A DNA stretch of 64,000 bases from Pseudonocardia kunmingensis (GCF_006716445.1 NZ_VFPA01000003.1:434001-498000), one strand, 5' to 3'. Shown: positions 7,642 to 15,610, numbered from the stretch's first letter. Numbers and translations are program-made. The notes: generated by a model not told the origin, from the letters alone.

Positions 7642-8534
7642 CCGACTACGGACACGAGCTGACCTTCGGCTGCTTCATCACCCCGGTCGCGCGTCCACCG
7701 CAGCGCGCCGTGGAACTCTCGGTCGTCGCGGAACGAGCCGGCCTCGACCTCGTGAGCTACCAGGACCATCCCTACCAGTCCGCCTTCCAGGACACCTGGA
7801 CGCTCATGTCCTTCGTCGCCGCGCGCACCGAGCGGATCCGGATCAGCGGGAACGTGCTCAACCTGCCGTTGCGCCCGCCCGCGGTCCTCGCCCGCGCCGC
7901 CGCGGGCCTGGACCTGCTCAGCGGCGGCCGGGTCGAGATGGGCCTCGGGGCCGGCGCGTTCTGGGACGCCGTCGCGGCCATGGGTGGCCGCAGGCTCGAA
8001 CCGGGTCAGGCCGTCCAGGCCCTCGAGGAGGCCATCACGATCATGCGGGGGGTCTGGGCGGTCGACGAGCCCGGGGTGCTGCGCGTGGACGGCGAGTTCC
8101 ACCGTGTCGACGGCGCGAAGCGGGGGCCGGCGCCGGCCCACCCGGTGCCGATCCGGATCGGGGCGTACAAGCCCCGCATGCTGCGGCTGATCGGCCGGCT
8201 CGCCGACGGGTGGCTGCCGTCGCTGGCGTACCTGCCGGACGGGCCCGCGTCGCTGCCGGCGATGAACGAGCACATCGACGAGGCCGCGACCGCCGCGGGC
8301 CGCGACCCGGCCGCGATCACCCGCTTCCTCAACATCACCGGACAGTTCGCCAGGACCGGCGGCGGGCTCTTCGAGGGCCCGCCGCAGCAGTGGGCCGAGC
8401 AGGTGGCCGAGATCGCGCTGCGCCACGGGACCTCCGGCTTCATCATCACCTCCGACGACCCGGGCGCCCTCGAGATCTTCGGCAGGGACGTCGCCCCACG
8501 CGCCCGCGAGATCGTCGCCGCCGGGAGGGACTGA
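7638..8534 (+). CDS. LLM class flavin-dependent oxidoreductase
   Basis: The 298-residue protein is a stand-alone luciferase-like monooxygenase/F420-dependent oxidoreductase. It begins TDYGHELTFGCFITP, has GLDLLSGGRVEMGLGAG at about 93-109, a GAYKPRMLRLIGRLADGWLP segment and a TSDDPGALEIFGRDVAP C-terminal helix. The start resembles that of the fused LLM just upstream and of the remnant at 16830-17006, so these are paralogues. The GTG start overlaps the preceding stop (GTGA). It closes the operon that begins with the beta-lactamase. Whether it uses FMN or F420 cannot be decided by eye, and the substrate is unknown. Confidence 0.9.
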   Translation: MTDYGHELTFGCFITPVARPPQRAVELSVVAERAGLDLVSYQDHPYQSAFQDTWTLMSFVAARTERIRISGNVLNLPLRPPAVLARAAAGLDLLSGGRVEMGLGAGAFWDAVAAMGGRRLEPGQAVQALEEAITIMRGVWAVDEPGVLRVDGEFHRVDGAKRGPAPAHPVPIRIGAYKPRMLRLIGRLADGWLPSLAYLPDGPASLPAMNEHIDEAATAAGRDPAAITRFLNITGQFARTGGGLFEGPPQQWAEQVAEIALRHGTSGFIITSDDPGALEIFGRDVAPRAREIVAAGRD

Positions 8535-8630
8535 GGCACGAACCTTCCGGGCAACACCCACTTCATGCCGCCGCCCGTCGAATGGGCATGTCACCCACCG
8601 TGACTCAGCTCCCCGGAGGCACAGCGGTGG

Positions 8631-8813
8631 TCACCTCCGCGCCCGCTTGAGGATCACCCCGATCTCGATCGACTGCCCGGCCCCCACGCTGGGCACGATC
8701 GTCCCCACGGCCTCCCAGCCCTGGGCTCCGAGCTCGTCGAGCTGCCGCTCCATCGCGGCGTAGTCGAACCCCTTCCAGCCCCAGGTGAACTTCAGAACCT
8801 TGTGCTCGAACAT
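8631..8813 (-). CDS. DUF4177 domain-containing small protein
   Basis: This 60-residue protein (MFEHKVLKFTWGWKGFDYAA..., then LDELGAQGWEAVGTIVP and a VILKRARR end) matches the DUF4177 pattern of an amphipathic strand-helix-strand with LNxLGxxGWE. GAGGAGAAAGG lies upstream of the ATG at 8813. Function is unknown; such proteins are small and cytoplasmic. It sits alone between the LLM gene and the MarR gene. Confidence 0.8.
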   Translation of the reverse strand: MFEHKVLKFTWGWKGFDYAAMERQLDELGAQGWEAVGTIVPSVGAGQSIEIGVILKRARR

Positions 8814-8962
8814 TTCTGCCCTTTCTCCTCTTCAGTTCGGCCTCGAAGCAGTTTCGTACCGCGCGCAGCAGCACACCGATCAGACACCATGCCGTCGCGG
8901 CACGGTCAAACGGCGCTCGGCCGGTAGCTCGATTCAGGGTGCAGTGAGCGTCCCGTCGTCGG

Positions 8963-9481
8963 TCACGCGTCGGACGGGGCCGACGACGTAGGGCCGGGAT
9001 CGAGCGGCCCGCGGCCGATGGCGGCGTCGACCGCGGTGCCGATGCGCTGCAGCGTCGCCAGCTCGTGGCGTTCGAGCAGGTCGATGAGGTACTCGCGGAC
9101 CGCTGCGACGTGTCCGGGAGCCGCGGCGACGACCGCCTCGTAGCCCGCCTCGGTCAGCGTCGAGCTGGTGCGTCGACCGGAGCCGGGGAGCCGGGCCCGG
9201 CTGAGCAGTCCGCGCTTCTCCAGGCGTCCGACGACGTGCGAGAGGCGGGACAGCGACGCCGACGTCCGCGCGGCCAGGTCGCTCATCTGCAGCGTGCGGT
9301 CCGGTTCCTCGGACAGCACCGAGAGCACCATGTACTCGAAGAACGTCAGGGCGGTCTCGCGCCGCATCCGCGCATCCAGGGCCGCAGGCAGGCTGATCAT
9401 GATCGCCGAGTTGGCCCGCCATGCCGCCAGCTCCTCGCGGCTCAGCCATCGCGTCTCCGACGCCGCTGTGGTTCTCGCCAT
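8963..9481 (-). CDS. MarR-family transcriptional regulator
   Basis: The 172-residue protein has the MarR winged-helix layout: dimerisation helix (SLPAALDARMRRE), LTFFEYMVLSVLSEEPDRTLQ, the recognition helix region SASLSRLSHVVGRLEKRGLL, the wing RLPGSGRRTSSTLTEAG and a long C-terminal helix. The R-x-x-x-x-x-GRRT wing is the usual minor-groove contact. It is divergent from the aldo/keto reductase gene across 91 bp that hold two inverted TTGA-N4-TCAA boxes (9502-9513 and 9531-9542), so it most likely represses both genes until a small phenolic or electrophilic ligand binds. The start ATG at 9481 fits family length. Confidence 0.9.
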   Translation of the reverse strand: MARTTAASETRWLSREELAAWRANSAIMISLPAALDARMRRETALTFFEYMVLSVLSEEPDRTLQMSDLAARTSASLSRLSHVVGRLEKRGLLSRARLPGSGRRTSSTLTEAGYEAVVAAAPGHVAAVREYLIDLLERHELATLQRIGTAVDAAIGRGPLDPGPTSSAPSDA

Positions 9482-9501
9482 GCCGCCACCCTAGCGACTT
9501 G

Positions 9502-9542
9502 TTGACACTTCAAGTCGGGACGCGTAGATATTGAAGCGTCAA
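9502..9542 (+). promoter_or_regulatory. MarR operator overlapping the aldo/keto reductase promoter
   Basis: TTGACACTTCAA (9502-9513) and TTGAAGCGTCAA (9531-9542) are inverted copies with 11 of 12 positions matching, 17 bp apart; each is itself a TTGA-N4-TCAA half-palindrome. TTGACA (9502-9507), a 17-bp gap and TAGATA (9525-9530) form a near-consensus promoter reading toward the aldo/keto reductase. A repressor bound to both boxes would cover both promoter elements. Confidence 0.7.
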
Positions 9543-9572
9543 GTTCGTCGTGGCTCGCAGAGAGGGCATCGA

Positions 9573-10544
9573 ATGCACGTCACGTCGCTGGGAGCGCTCG
9601 AGGTCTCGCGCATCGGGTTCGGGGCCATGGGGATGTCGGCGTTCTACACCGGCGCCGGCCGTGGCGACGCCGAGTCGATCCGCACCATCCGTCGCGCGGT
9701 GGACCTCGGCGTCACGCATCTGGACACCGCGGAGGTCTACGGGCCCTACGTCAACGAGGAGCTGGTGGGTCGCGCGCTGCGAGGCCGCCGCGACGAGGTC
9801 GTTCTCGCCACCAAGTTCGGCCTCGTCTCCCACACCGGCCGACCGGGCCCGGACAGCACGCCCGCCAGCATCCGTACGGCTGTCGACGGGTCGCTGCGGC
9901 GGCTCGGAACCGACCACATCGACCTCTACTACCAGCATCGGGTCGACCCGGACGTCCCGATCGAGGAGACGGTGGAGGCGTTGAGCGAGCTGGTGGCTGC
10001 GGGAAAGGTGCGCCACATCGGACTGTCGGAGGCGTCCGCAGCGACGATCCGCCGCGCTCACGCCGTTCATCCGGTGGCCGCCGTCCAGACCGAGTACTCG
10101 CTGTGGACCCGCGACCCCGAGGTCGACGTGTTGCCCACGCTGCGCGAGCTGGGGATCGGCCTCGTTCCCTATGCGCCGCTCGGGCACGGATTCCTCACCG
10201 GCCGCATCCGCTCCCTCGACGGCCTGGATGCCGCCGACTGGCGCCGTACGAATCCTCGGTTCACCGGCGACAACCTAACGCGCAACCTGCGCATCGTCGA
10301 CGAGGTACGCGAGGTCGCGGTCGACGTCGGGGCCACGCCCGCACAGGTCGCCCTGGCCTGGCTGCTCGCACAGGGCGACGGCATCGCGCCCATTCCGGGC
10401 ACCACGCGCGTCGACCGGCTCGAGGAGAACAGCGCCGCCGACGGCATCCGACTCGCCGCCGAGCAGATCGCCCGGCTGGACGATCTGACGCCCGCGTCCG
10501 GTGATCGCCATGCCGCGCCGGACATGGCCGCCATCGACCGCTGA
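9573..10544 (+). CDS. Aldo/keto reductase
   Basis: The protein has 323 residues and a full aldo/keto reductase tetrad: Asp51, Tyr56, Lys81 and His122 (in LYYQHRVD). The family blocks GFGAMGMS, HLDTAEVYGP, VRHIGLSEAS and the NADPH-binding PIPGTTRVDRLEENSAA near the C-terminus are present. It fits the AKR11/YghZ-like bacterial group that reduces aldehydes or ketones with NADPH in the cytoplasm. The ATG at 9573 is used because GAGAGG precedes it and the upstream in-frame codons would enter the operator. It is divergent from the MarR gene and probably controlled by it. A perfect hairpin follows 10 nt after the stop. Confidence 0.93.
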   Translation: MHVTSLGALEVSRIGFGAMGMSAFYTGAGRGDAESIRTIRRAVDLGVTHLDTAEVYGPYVNEELVGRALRGRRDEVVLATKFGLVSHTGRPGPDSTPASIRTAVDGSLRRLGTDHIDLYYQHRVDPDVPIEETVEALSELVAAGKVRHIGLSEASAATIRRAHAVHPVAAVQTEYSLWTRDPEVDVLPTLRELGIGLVPYAPLGHGFLTGRIRSLDGLDAADWRRTNPRFTGDNLTRNLRIVDEVREVAVDVGATPAQVALAWLLAQGDGIAPIPGTTRVDRLEENSAADGIRLAAEQIARLDDLTPASGDRHAAPDMAAIDR

Positions 10545-10553
10545 GGAACCGGG

Positions 10554-10574
10554 CGGCACGGAACGTCCGTGCCG
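10554..10574. terminator. Short perfect hairpin after the aldo/keto reductase
   Basis: CGGCACGGA and TCCGTGCCG pair perfectly over 9 bp around a 3-nt loop, 10 nt after the reductase stop. There is no T-run, as is common in high-GC actinobacteria. It may end the reductase transcript or attenuate read-through into the Gfo/Idh gene. Confidence 0.5.
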
Positions 10575-10600
10575 GATCGCAGACAGCCGGATCGCAGACG
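10571..10600. repeat. Tandem 15-bp duplication in the leader of the first Gfo/Idh gene
   Basis: GCCGGATCGCAGACA is followed immediately by GCCGGATCGCAGACG, two copies with one difference. The first copy overlaps the right arm of the hairpin at 10554-10574. This looks like a small slippage duplication between the hairpin and the ribosome site of the next gene. Confidence 0.6.
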
Positions 10601-10619
10601 AAGGAATGGAGTTCACATC

Positions 10620-11714
10620 ATGTCGAGCAATGTGATTCGAGTCGGCATCATCGGTGCGGACACGAAGGCGAGCTGGGCGGGGGCGTCGCACATCCCCGCG
10701 CTGGCTGCGCAGCCGCAGTTCGCGCTGGCGGCCGTGGCGACACGGCACGAGGTGAGCGCCCGCAGCGCAGCCGAGGCCTTCGGCGCGCAGCGGTGGTATG
10801 CCGACCCGCTCGAGCTCGTCCACGATCCGTCGATCGATCTGGTCACCGTGGCCGTGAAGGTCCCGGCCCACCGCGAGCTCGTGCTCGCAGCCCTCGCGGC
10901 CGGCAAGGCCGTGTACTCGGAGTCGCCGCTGGGCGCGACCGTCGCGGAGACGGAGGAGATGGCCGACGCGGCCGGCTCGCTGCACACGGCGATCGGCCTG
11001 CAGGGCAGGCTCAACCCCTCGGTACGCCGCGCGGCGGAGATCGTCGCGGAGGGTCGGCTCGGGCGCGTGCTGTCGGCGCGGGTCGCCGCGACGACGTTCG
11101 GAAACGGCCCGGAGTCGGTGAGCGCGTACGAGTACTTCGACAAGGCGGCCGCGGGTGCCGGTTTCCTGCCGATCGCGGCGGGCCACGTCCTGGACGTCGT
11201 CGAGGCGGTTCTCGGGGACATCACCGAGATCGATGCGCGCACGGAGCTCCTCTGGCCGCAGGTGAAGCTGGTGGACACCGGCGCGATCTCCCTCCGGGAA
11301 GTCCCGGATCACCTCGACGCCATCGCCAAGACCTCGTCGGGCGCCCCGGTCGGGGTGCAGATCCTGGCGGGCGTGCCCGCGCCCGACGCCCACTTCAGCC
11401 TGGAAATCCGCGGATCGGACGGCTGGCTGAAGCTGACCGGAAATCACCCCGCGGGTGTTCAGGTCGGCGACCTCGCGCTGTCATCGAACGTGGACTTCAC
11501 CGCACCGGACAGCCCCGCCGCCACCGGCACCGGCCCGACCGCCGCCGAGATCTGGAACGGTGCATCCATCAATGTGGGCGAGGTGTACGCCAGCCTGGCG
11601 CGCGACATCGTGAACGGCACCTACCACACCCCGGGATTCGGGCACGCCGTCCACAACAGCCGCCTGATCGCCCGGGTCGAACAGGCCGCGAGAACCGGTC
11701 ATCGACAGTCGTGA
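10620..11714 (+). CDS. Gfo/Idh/MocA-family oxidoreductase (Gal80-like)
   Basis: The 364-residue protein has the N-terminal Rossmann motif GIIGADTKASWAGASHIPAL and a KVPAHRELV segment at the position of the family EKP loop, then the C-terminal alpha/beta domain with IGLQGRLNPSVRRAAEIV, as in Gal80-like members. These enzymes use a tightly held NAD(P) to oxidise sugars or other hydroxy compounds; some are only sensors. AAGGAATGGAG lies upstream of the ATG. A clear paralogue lies at 12785-13924 and the two share the GLQGxLxP block. The start is 75 nt after the aldo/keto reductase stop. Confidence 0.9.
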   Translation: MSSNVIRVGIIGADTKASWAGASHIPALAAQPQFALAAVATRHEVSARSAAEAFGAQRWYADPLELVHDPSIDLVTVAVKVPAHRELVLAALAAGKAVYSESPLGATVAETEEMADAAGSLHTAIGLQGRLNPSVRRAAEIVAEGRLGRVLSARVAATTFGNGPESVSAYEYFDKAAAGAGFLPIAAGHVLDVVEAVLGDITEIDARTELLWPQVKLVDTGAISLREVPDHLDAIAKTSSGAPVGVQILAGVPAPDAHFSLEIRGSDGWLKLTGNHPAGVQVGDLALSSNVDFTAPDSPAATGTGPTAAEIWNGASINVGEVYASLARDIVNGTYHTPGFGHAVHNSRLIARVEQAARTGHRQS

Positions 11715-11775
11715 CCGATATGGCGACTGATGCGGAGCGCGGGCAGCCGACGTAGGTTCAGATATGCCGGAGGGC

Positions 11776-11835
11776 CGTGCCGGCCGATAACCCCGATCGC
11801 TCAAGTGCGCGCACAACGAATGGCGACGCCGTTAC
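11776..11835 (+). pseudogene. Collapsed copy of the downstream alcohol dehydrogenase leader and start
   Basis: The stretch 11776-11798 matches 14012-14034 (leader of the alcohol dehydrogenase) with about two differences. It is joined directly to 11799-11835, which matches 14240-14276 inside that gene with three differences and ends in a 22-bp identical block. About 205 bp present at the downstream locus are missing at the junction. The similarity stops abruptly on both sides. This is a deletion-scarred duplicate, not a gene, and lies at the left border of a lower-GC block. Confidence 0.65.
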
Positions 11836-11893
11836 GGCCTGACTCGGCCGACCGGCCATTCAACCACGACAACGATCAATTGGAGGATCCGAA

Positions 11894-12616
11894 ATGCCTG
11901 CAGTCCTCGTCCATGGCGTACCTGATACCCACCGGATTTGGGACACCGTCCGTTCCCATCTTCAACGCGAAGATATCGTGACGATCGATCTCCCCGGCTT
12001 TGGCGTACCCCTACCAGCGGGATTCACGTCGACGAAAGAAGAGTATCTCGATTGGCTCATCAGGAAGATCGAAGAAGTCGGCGAACCCGTCGACCTGGTG
12101 GGTCATGATTGGGGGTCTCTACTCACGGGCCGTCTCGCGTCTATCCGACCGGATCTGGTGCGGACATGGACAGGCATCAGCGGACCAATCGATCCGGAGT
12201 ATCCGTGGCACTATCTTGCCAAGATCTGGCAAACGCCAGGCGAGGGCGAGCAATGGATGGCGGACCTCGACGTCGAGGCGTTCGCAGCAAGCCTCAACGA
12301 GGCGCAGATGCCGCGCGACGCGGCAAACGAATCGGTCCGGCATCTCGATGCCACTATGAGAGCAAGCATTCTCGCCCTTTACCGTTCGGCGATCGAGGTC
12401 GGGGCGGAGTGGAAGCCAGGTTTGAGCAACGTGACCGCACCAGCGCTAGTGATCTGGGGCCTGGACGATCCGTTTCTTCCGCACCGCTTCGCCGACGAGC
12501 TCGGTAACGCCGCACGCGCACGTGCCGTCTTCAAGCTGCGCAGCTCGCACTGGCCGATGCTAGAGCGTCCAGCCGATGTCGCGCGCGAACTCGAGGCCCA
12601 CTGGGCTCACGTGTAA
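11894..12616 (+). CDS. Alpha/beta hydrolase of the dehalogenase/epoxide hydrolase type
   Basis: The 240-residue protein has HGVPDTHRIWD (oxyanion region) and an aspartate nucleophile, Asp72, in VGHDWGSLL, the signature of haloalkane/haloacetate dehalogenases and epoxide hydrolases. A later WGLDDPFLP supplies an acid, and His in SSHWPMLERP the base. It is shorter than typical family members (about 290), with little N-terminal extension. GGAGG precedes the ATG and TAA ends it. The DNA is visibly poorer in G+C than its surroundings (34 G/C of 60 at 11941-12000) and uses A/T-ending codons freely, which suggests recent acquisition. The actual substrate is unknown. Confidence 0.85.
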   Translation: MPAVLVHGVPDTHRIWDTVRSHLQREDIVTIDLPGFGVPLPAGFTSTKEEYLDWLIRKIEEVGEPVDLVGHDWGSLLTGRLASIRPDLVRTWTGISGPIDPEYPWHYLAKIWQTPGEGEQWMADLDVEAFAASLNEAQMPRDAANESVRHLDATMRASILALYRSAIEVGAEWKPGLSNVTAPALVIWGLDDPFLPHRFADELGNAARARAVFKLRSSHWPMLERPADVARELEAHWAHV

Positions 12617-12629
12617 GACCTGCGCTTGA

Positions 12630-12705
12630 GGCACTCGGGCTCACACCCCGCGGCCGCTACGCGAACGGCAATAATTGCTCGCTCGCCATGGTGAGCCCGA
12701 GTGCC
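12630..12705. repeat. 15-bp inverted repeat with a 46-nt loop after the hydrolase gene
   Basis: GGCACTCGGGCTCAC (12630-12644) and GTGAGCCCGAGTGCC (12691-12705) are perfect inverted copies. The loop contains GCGGCCGC and an A/T-rich patch. Starting 14 nt after the hydrolase stop, it could end transcription or mark an insertion edge. The rest of the 168-nt gap holds only the ribosome site of the next gene. Confidence 0.55.
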
Positions 12706-12784
12706 CACGCATTTGTCCGGATACTAACCATCGCGACGCAGCCCGGAGAGCGTTGCCGGGGCCGCACAAGGCAGGAGCATCCTG

Positions 12785-13924
12785 ATGACGAATTCAGCAA
12801 ATACCCGGATCGGCGTCGGCCTTGTCGGGGCCAGTGCCGATCGGGGTTGGGGCGGAACTGCTCACGTCCCGGCGCTGCAGGCGCTCGACGCGTTCCACAT
12901 CCGCGCCGTCAGTACGACTCGCATGGAGAGCGCGAACGCGACCGCGCGTCGGCTGGGCGCCGATCTCGCCTTCGACACACATGAGGCTCTGGTCGTGCGA
13001 CCGGAGGTCGACCTGGTGGTGGTTGTGGTCAAGGTGCCGGAGCACAAGCAGATTGTTTCCGACGCGCTGGCCGCGGGCAAGATGGTTTATTGCGAATGGC
13101 CGCTCGCAAGAAACCTGTCGGAGGCCGAAGCGCTGGAGGGGTTCGCCCGCGAGCGGCAGCTGCGGACGGTTGTCGGGTTGCAGGGCGGCCTGCACCCGCC
13201 GATCCTCTTCCTTCGCGACCTCATCGCGCAAGGCGTGATCGGCAAGCCGCTCAGCACGAGCATCCGAGCGCATTTGACCGACGACATGTGGGTCGGCCGA
13301 TATGACCCGCCGGTCGAGTACATGGCTCACGCAAAGCATGGCGCCACACTTCTGAGCATCATGCTCGGCCACGGGCTCGAACCGCTTGCGCGCGTGCTCG
13401 GCACGTTCGAGAGTCTGTCCGCCGTCGTCGCCAATCAGCGCGGTGCCGGCGTCCGCCTCTCCGATGGCGCGTCGCTGCCGAAGGACGCGCCGGACGAGAT
13501 CGTCGTCGCCGGCGTTCTCGAAGGCGGGATCGTCACTTCGCTGCACTACAGTGCCGGGCAGTCTGCCGGCTCGGCGATGGTATGGGAGATCCAGGGCACC
13601 GAGGGCAGTGTGCGTGTGGAGTCGGCGTCGGGCTACATCCATTTCACCGATTTCACCATCACGCTGCGCCGCGGCAGCGAGCCTGTCCAAGTGCTACAGG
13701 TCCCCCCCGCTCATGCGGCTCCCGACCTGCAACTCGACGCACCCGCAGCGGGGGTCGCCCGCCTCTACGCCCAGTTCGCCGCCGACCTCCGCGACGGAAC
13801 CGCCGATGCGCCGGATTTCGCGGTCGCACTCGATCGCCACCGGGTACTCGAGGCGATCACACGGGCCGCTGAAACAGGTCATCGGCAGCATCTGCCCCCC
13901 GACCGAATGAACTCCGATCTTTGA
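12785..13924 (+). CDS. Gfo/Idh/MocA-family oxidoreductase (Gal80-like), second copy
   Basis: The 379-residue protein starts TNSANTRIGVGLVGASADRG, a Rossmann motif like that of the Gfo/Idh gene at 10620, and shares with it KVPEHKQIV, GLQGGLHPPILFLRDLIA and a C-terminal TGHRQ segment. It is therefore a paralogue, but clearly diverged and carried on DNA with lower G+C than the first copy, so it probably arrived by transfer rather than by tandem duplication. GGAGC lies upstream of the ATG. The function is an NAD(P)-dependent dehydrogenase of a polyol, sugar acid or similar compound; the substrate is not readable. A further 180 nt separate it from the alcohol dehydrogenase. Confidence 0.88.
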   Translation: MTNSANTRIGVGLVGASADRGWGGTAHVPALQALDAFHIRAVSTTRMESANATARRLGADLAFDTHEALVVRPEVDLVVVVVKVPEHKQIVSDALAAGKMVYCEWPLARNLSEAEALEGFARERQLRTVVGLQGGLHPPILFLRDLIAQGVIGKPLSTSIRAHLTDDMWVGRYDPPVEYMAHAKHGATLLSIMLGHGLEPLARVLGTFESLSAVVANQRGAGVRLSDGASLPKDAPDEIVVAGVLEGGIVTSLHYSAGQSAGSAMVWEIQGTEGSVRVESASGYIHFTDFTITLRRGSEPVQVLQVPPAHAAPDLQLDAPAAGVARLYAQFAADLRDGTADAPDFAVALDRHRVLEAITRAAETGHRQHLPPDRMNSDL

Positions 13925-14104
13925 ACCCGGGAGCGGCACTGCCGCAGGACCCGAGGCGATGGCGATCCGCGAGCTAACCCTGACTTGATCACACAGAGCT
14001 GACCCGCACCGCGTGCCGGCCCACAACCCCGATCCGGGAGTGCTGATGATCTGTGTCCTCTTTCACCACGGCGCCGGCGCCGCTCGGCGGGAGGCTCACG
14101 ACGT

Positions 14105-15220
14105 ATGACCACGTCCGCACGGGCCGCGGTTCTCGAGACGCAGGACGGACCATTCGAATTCCGCGACATCGAAATCGAGGACCCTCGACCCGACGAGGTC
14201 CTCGTCCGCATGGTCGCGACCGGAATATGCGCGACCGACGCTCACGTGCGGGCGCAACGAATGGCGACGCCGTTACCGGTGGTGCTGGGGCACGAGGGCG
14301 CGGGAGTCGTCGAGCGTGTGGGGGCTGCCGTCACCACCGTCGAGCCTGGTGACCACGTCGTCCTCTCCTACCACTCGTGTGGCCGCTGCAAGCCGTGCAT
14401 GTCCGCGCACGCGGCCTACTGCGACAACATCTGGGCGGCCAACTTCGCGGGTGCGCGCCTGGATGGCTCGAACGGTCTGCACGTCGCCCACGGTGCTGAG
14501 CCACACGGTCACTTCTTCGGCCAGTCCTCCTTCTCCACCCACGCCCTCACGCACCAACGGAACACGATCAAGGTCCCGCATGACCTGCCCCTCGACGTCA
14601 TGGCCCCGCTGGGGTGCGGGCTGCAGACAGGTGCAGGGGCCGTGCTCAAGGCCCTCGCCGTTCCGGCGGGGGCGTCCTTCGCCGTGTTCGGCGTGGGCGC
14701 GGTGGGCCTGGCAGCGGTCATGGCGGCTCGCGTCGCGCGTGCGACCACCGTCGTCGCCGTCGACGTCGACGCCGGCCGGCTCGAGCTCGCCCGTGATCTC
14801 GGAGCGACGCACATCCTCGACCCGGGCCAGGTCGAGGATCTGACCGGCGCGCTCCGCGCGATCGAGGAGCGAGGCCTGGAGTACGTCCTGGACACGAGCG
14901 GCCGCACGGAGAACCTCGACGCCGGGGTCGGCGCCTTGGCGCCGCTGGGCCGATTCGGCTTCGTGGCGTTCCACGAGGGCGCGGGCGCCATGATCGACGC
15001 CGGCCGGCTCACGCTCGGCCAGTCGCTGCAGGGCATCATCCAGGGAGACGCTGTCTCGTCGCTGTTGATCAACGATCTTGCTCAGCTCCATCGAGCGGGC
15101 CGGTTCCCGATCGACCGGTTGCTGTCCTTCTACGACTTCTCCGACATCAACACCGCGTTCGAGGACGCGGGCTCCGGTCGCGCCACCAAGGCGATCCTTC
15201 GATTCACGGCACCGGGATAG
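14105..15220 (+). CDS. Zinc-dependent alcohol dehydrogenase (MDR family, aryl-alcohol type)
   Basis: The 371-residue protein has all zinc ligands of a medium-chain alcohol dehydrogenase: catalytic Cys42, His63/Glu64 and Cys170, and the structural zinc lobe Cys92, Cys95, Cys98 and Cys106 (SCGRCKPC). The NAD-binding GVGAVG is at 195-200. Length and the LGCGLQTGAGAVL block fit the benzyl/aryl-alcohol dehydrogenase and NDMA-dependent group. It should oxidise an alcohol to an aldehyde in the cytoplasm. No strong ribosome site is seen; GGCGGGAGG at about 14087-14095 is the best candidate. Its leader and an internal part are duplicated in collapsed form at 11776-11835. Confidence 0.92.
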   Translation: MTTSARAAVLETQDGPFEFRDIEIEDPRPDEVLVRMVATGICATDAHVRAQRMATPLPVVLGHEGAGVVERVGAAVTTVEPGDHVVLSYHSCGRCKPCMSAHAAYCDNIWAANFAGARLDGSNGLHVAHGAEPHGHFFGQSSFSTHALTHQRNTIKVPHDLPLDVMAPLGCGLQTGAGAVLKALAVPAGASFAVFGVGAVGLAAVMAARVARATTVVAVDVDAGRLELARDLGATHILDPGQVEDLTGALRAIEERGLEYVLDTSGRTENLDAGVGALAPLGRFGFVAFHEGAGAMIDAGRLTLGQSLQGIIQGDAVSSLLINDLAQLHRAGRFPIDRLLSFYDFSDINTAFEDAGSGRATKAILRFTAPG

Positions 15221-15610
15221 CCCACCCTGCAGCGTCGACAGGCCGCCGACGGCCTCCCTCGGAAGACGAGGCGGAATCAGGCCGAGTCGCGGTCGCGGTG
15301 GAGGGTTCGCCGACCCAGTCGACCCAGGTCCACCCCCGCCATCGCTGAGGATGCGGTGCGCCTTCACCAACTTGTAGACGAACAGCACCACCGCGACGGT
15401 AACGCCGGCGTCGTCGACCAGCCCGAGGGGACCGAGGACCGCCTCCGGCACGACGTCGAGGGGCAAGATGAGGTAGACCGCCGCGGCGCCCATGGCTATC
15501 AGGCCACGCGGCGGGATGCGGTAGCGCCACATCACGTACCCGAGCACCATGACGACGAGCAACCCGAGTACACCGACGATCAGCAGGGTGGTGCGCAGCC
15601 AGTCGGGCAT
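14273..15610 (-). CDS. DUF1232 (YkvA-like) membrane protein; true 3' end uncertain
   Basis: The first 95 residues are convincing: a membrane helix (LLIVGVLGLLVVMVLGYVMW), then IPPRGLIAMGAAAVYLILPLD and a second hydrophobic segment with the LGLVDDAG motif of DUF1232 proteins, ending KLVKAHRIL. Family members are small (about 100-140 residues). Here the frame has no stop until 14273, so formally 300 more residues are antisense to the alcohol dehydrogenase; they look like shadow coding (Arg/Val-rich, no domain). Either the real stop was lost by a frameshift near 15300 or the tail is translated without function. Trust the part from about 15300 to 15610. Confidence 0.45.
   Translation of the reverse strand: MPDWLRTTLLIVGVLGLLVVMVLGYVMWRYRIPPRGLIAMGAAAVYLILPLDVVPEAVLGPLGLVDDAGVTVAVVLFVYKLVKAHRILSDGGGGPGSTGSANPPPRPRLGLIPPRLPREAVGGLSTLQGGLSRCRESKDRLGGATGARVLERGVDVGEVVEGQQPVDREPARSMELSKIVDQQRRDSVSLDDALQRLAEREPAGVDHGARALVERHEAESAQRRQGADPGVEVLRAAARVQDVLQASLLDRAERAGQILDLARVEDVRRSEITGELEPAGVDVDGDDGGRTRDASRHDRCQAHRAHAEHGEGRPRRNGEGLEHGPCTCLQPAPQRGHDVEGQVMRDLDRVPLVREGVGGEGGLAEEVTVWLSTVGDVQTVRAIQARTREVGRPDVVAVGRVRGHARLAAATRVVGEDDVVTRLDGGDGSPHTLDDSRALVPQHHR

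Noticed and set aside
4988..8650. Several frames of 100-1000 codons overlapping the LLM fusion operon on both strands
   Set aside because: They are shadows in GC-rich DNA; only the frames with LLM and FAD-oxidase motifs carry domains.
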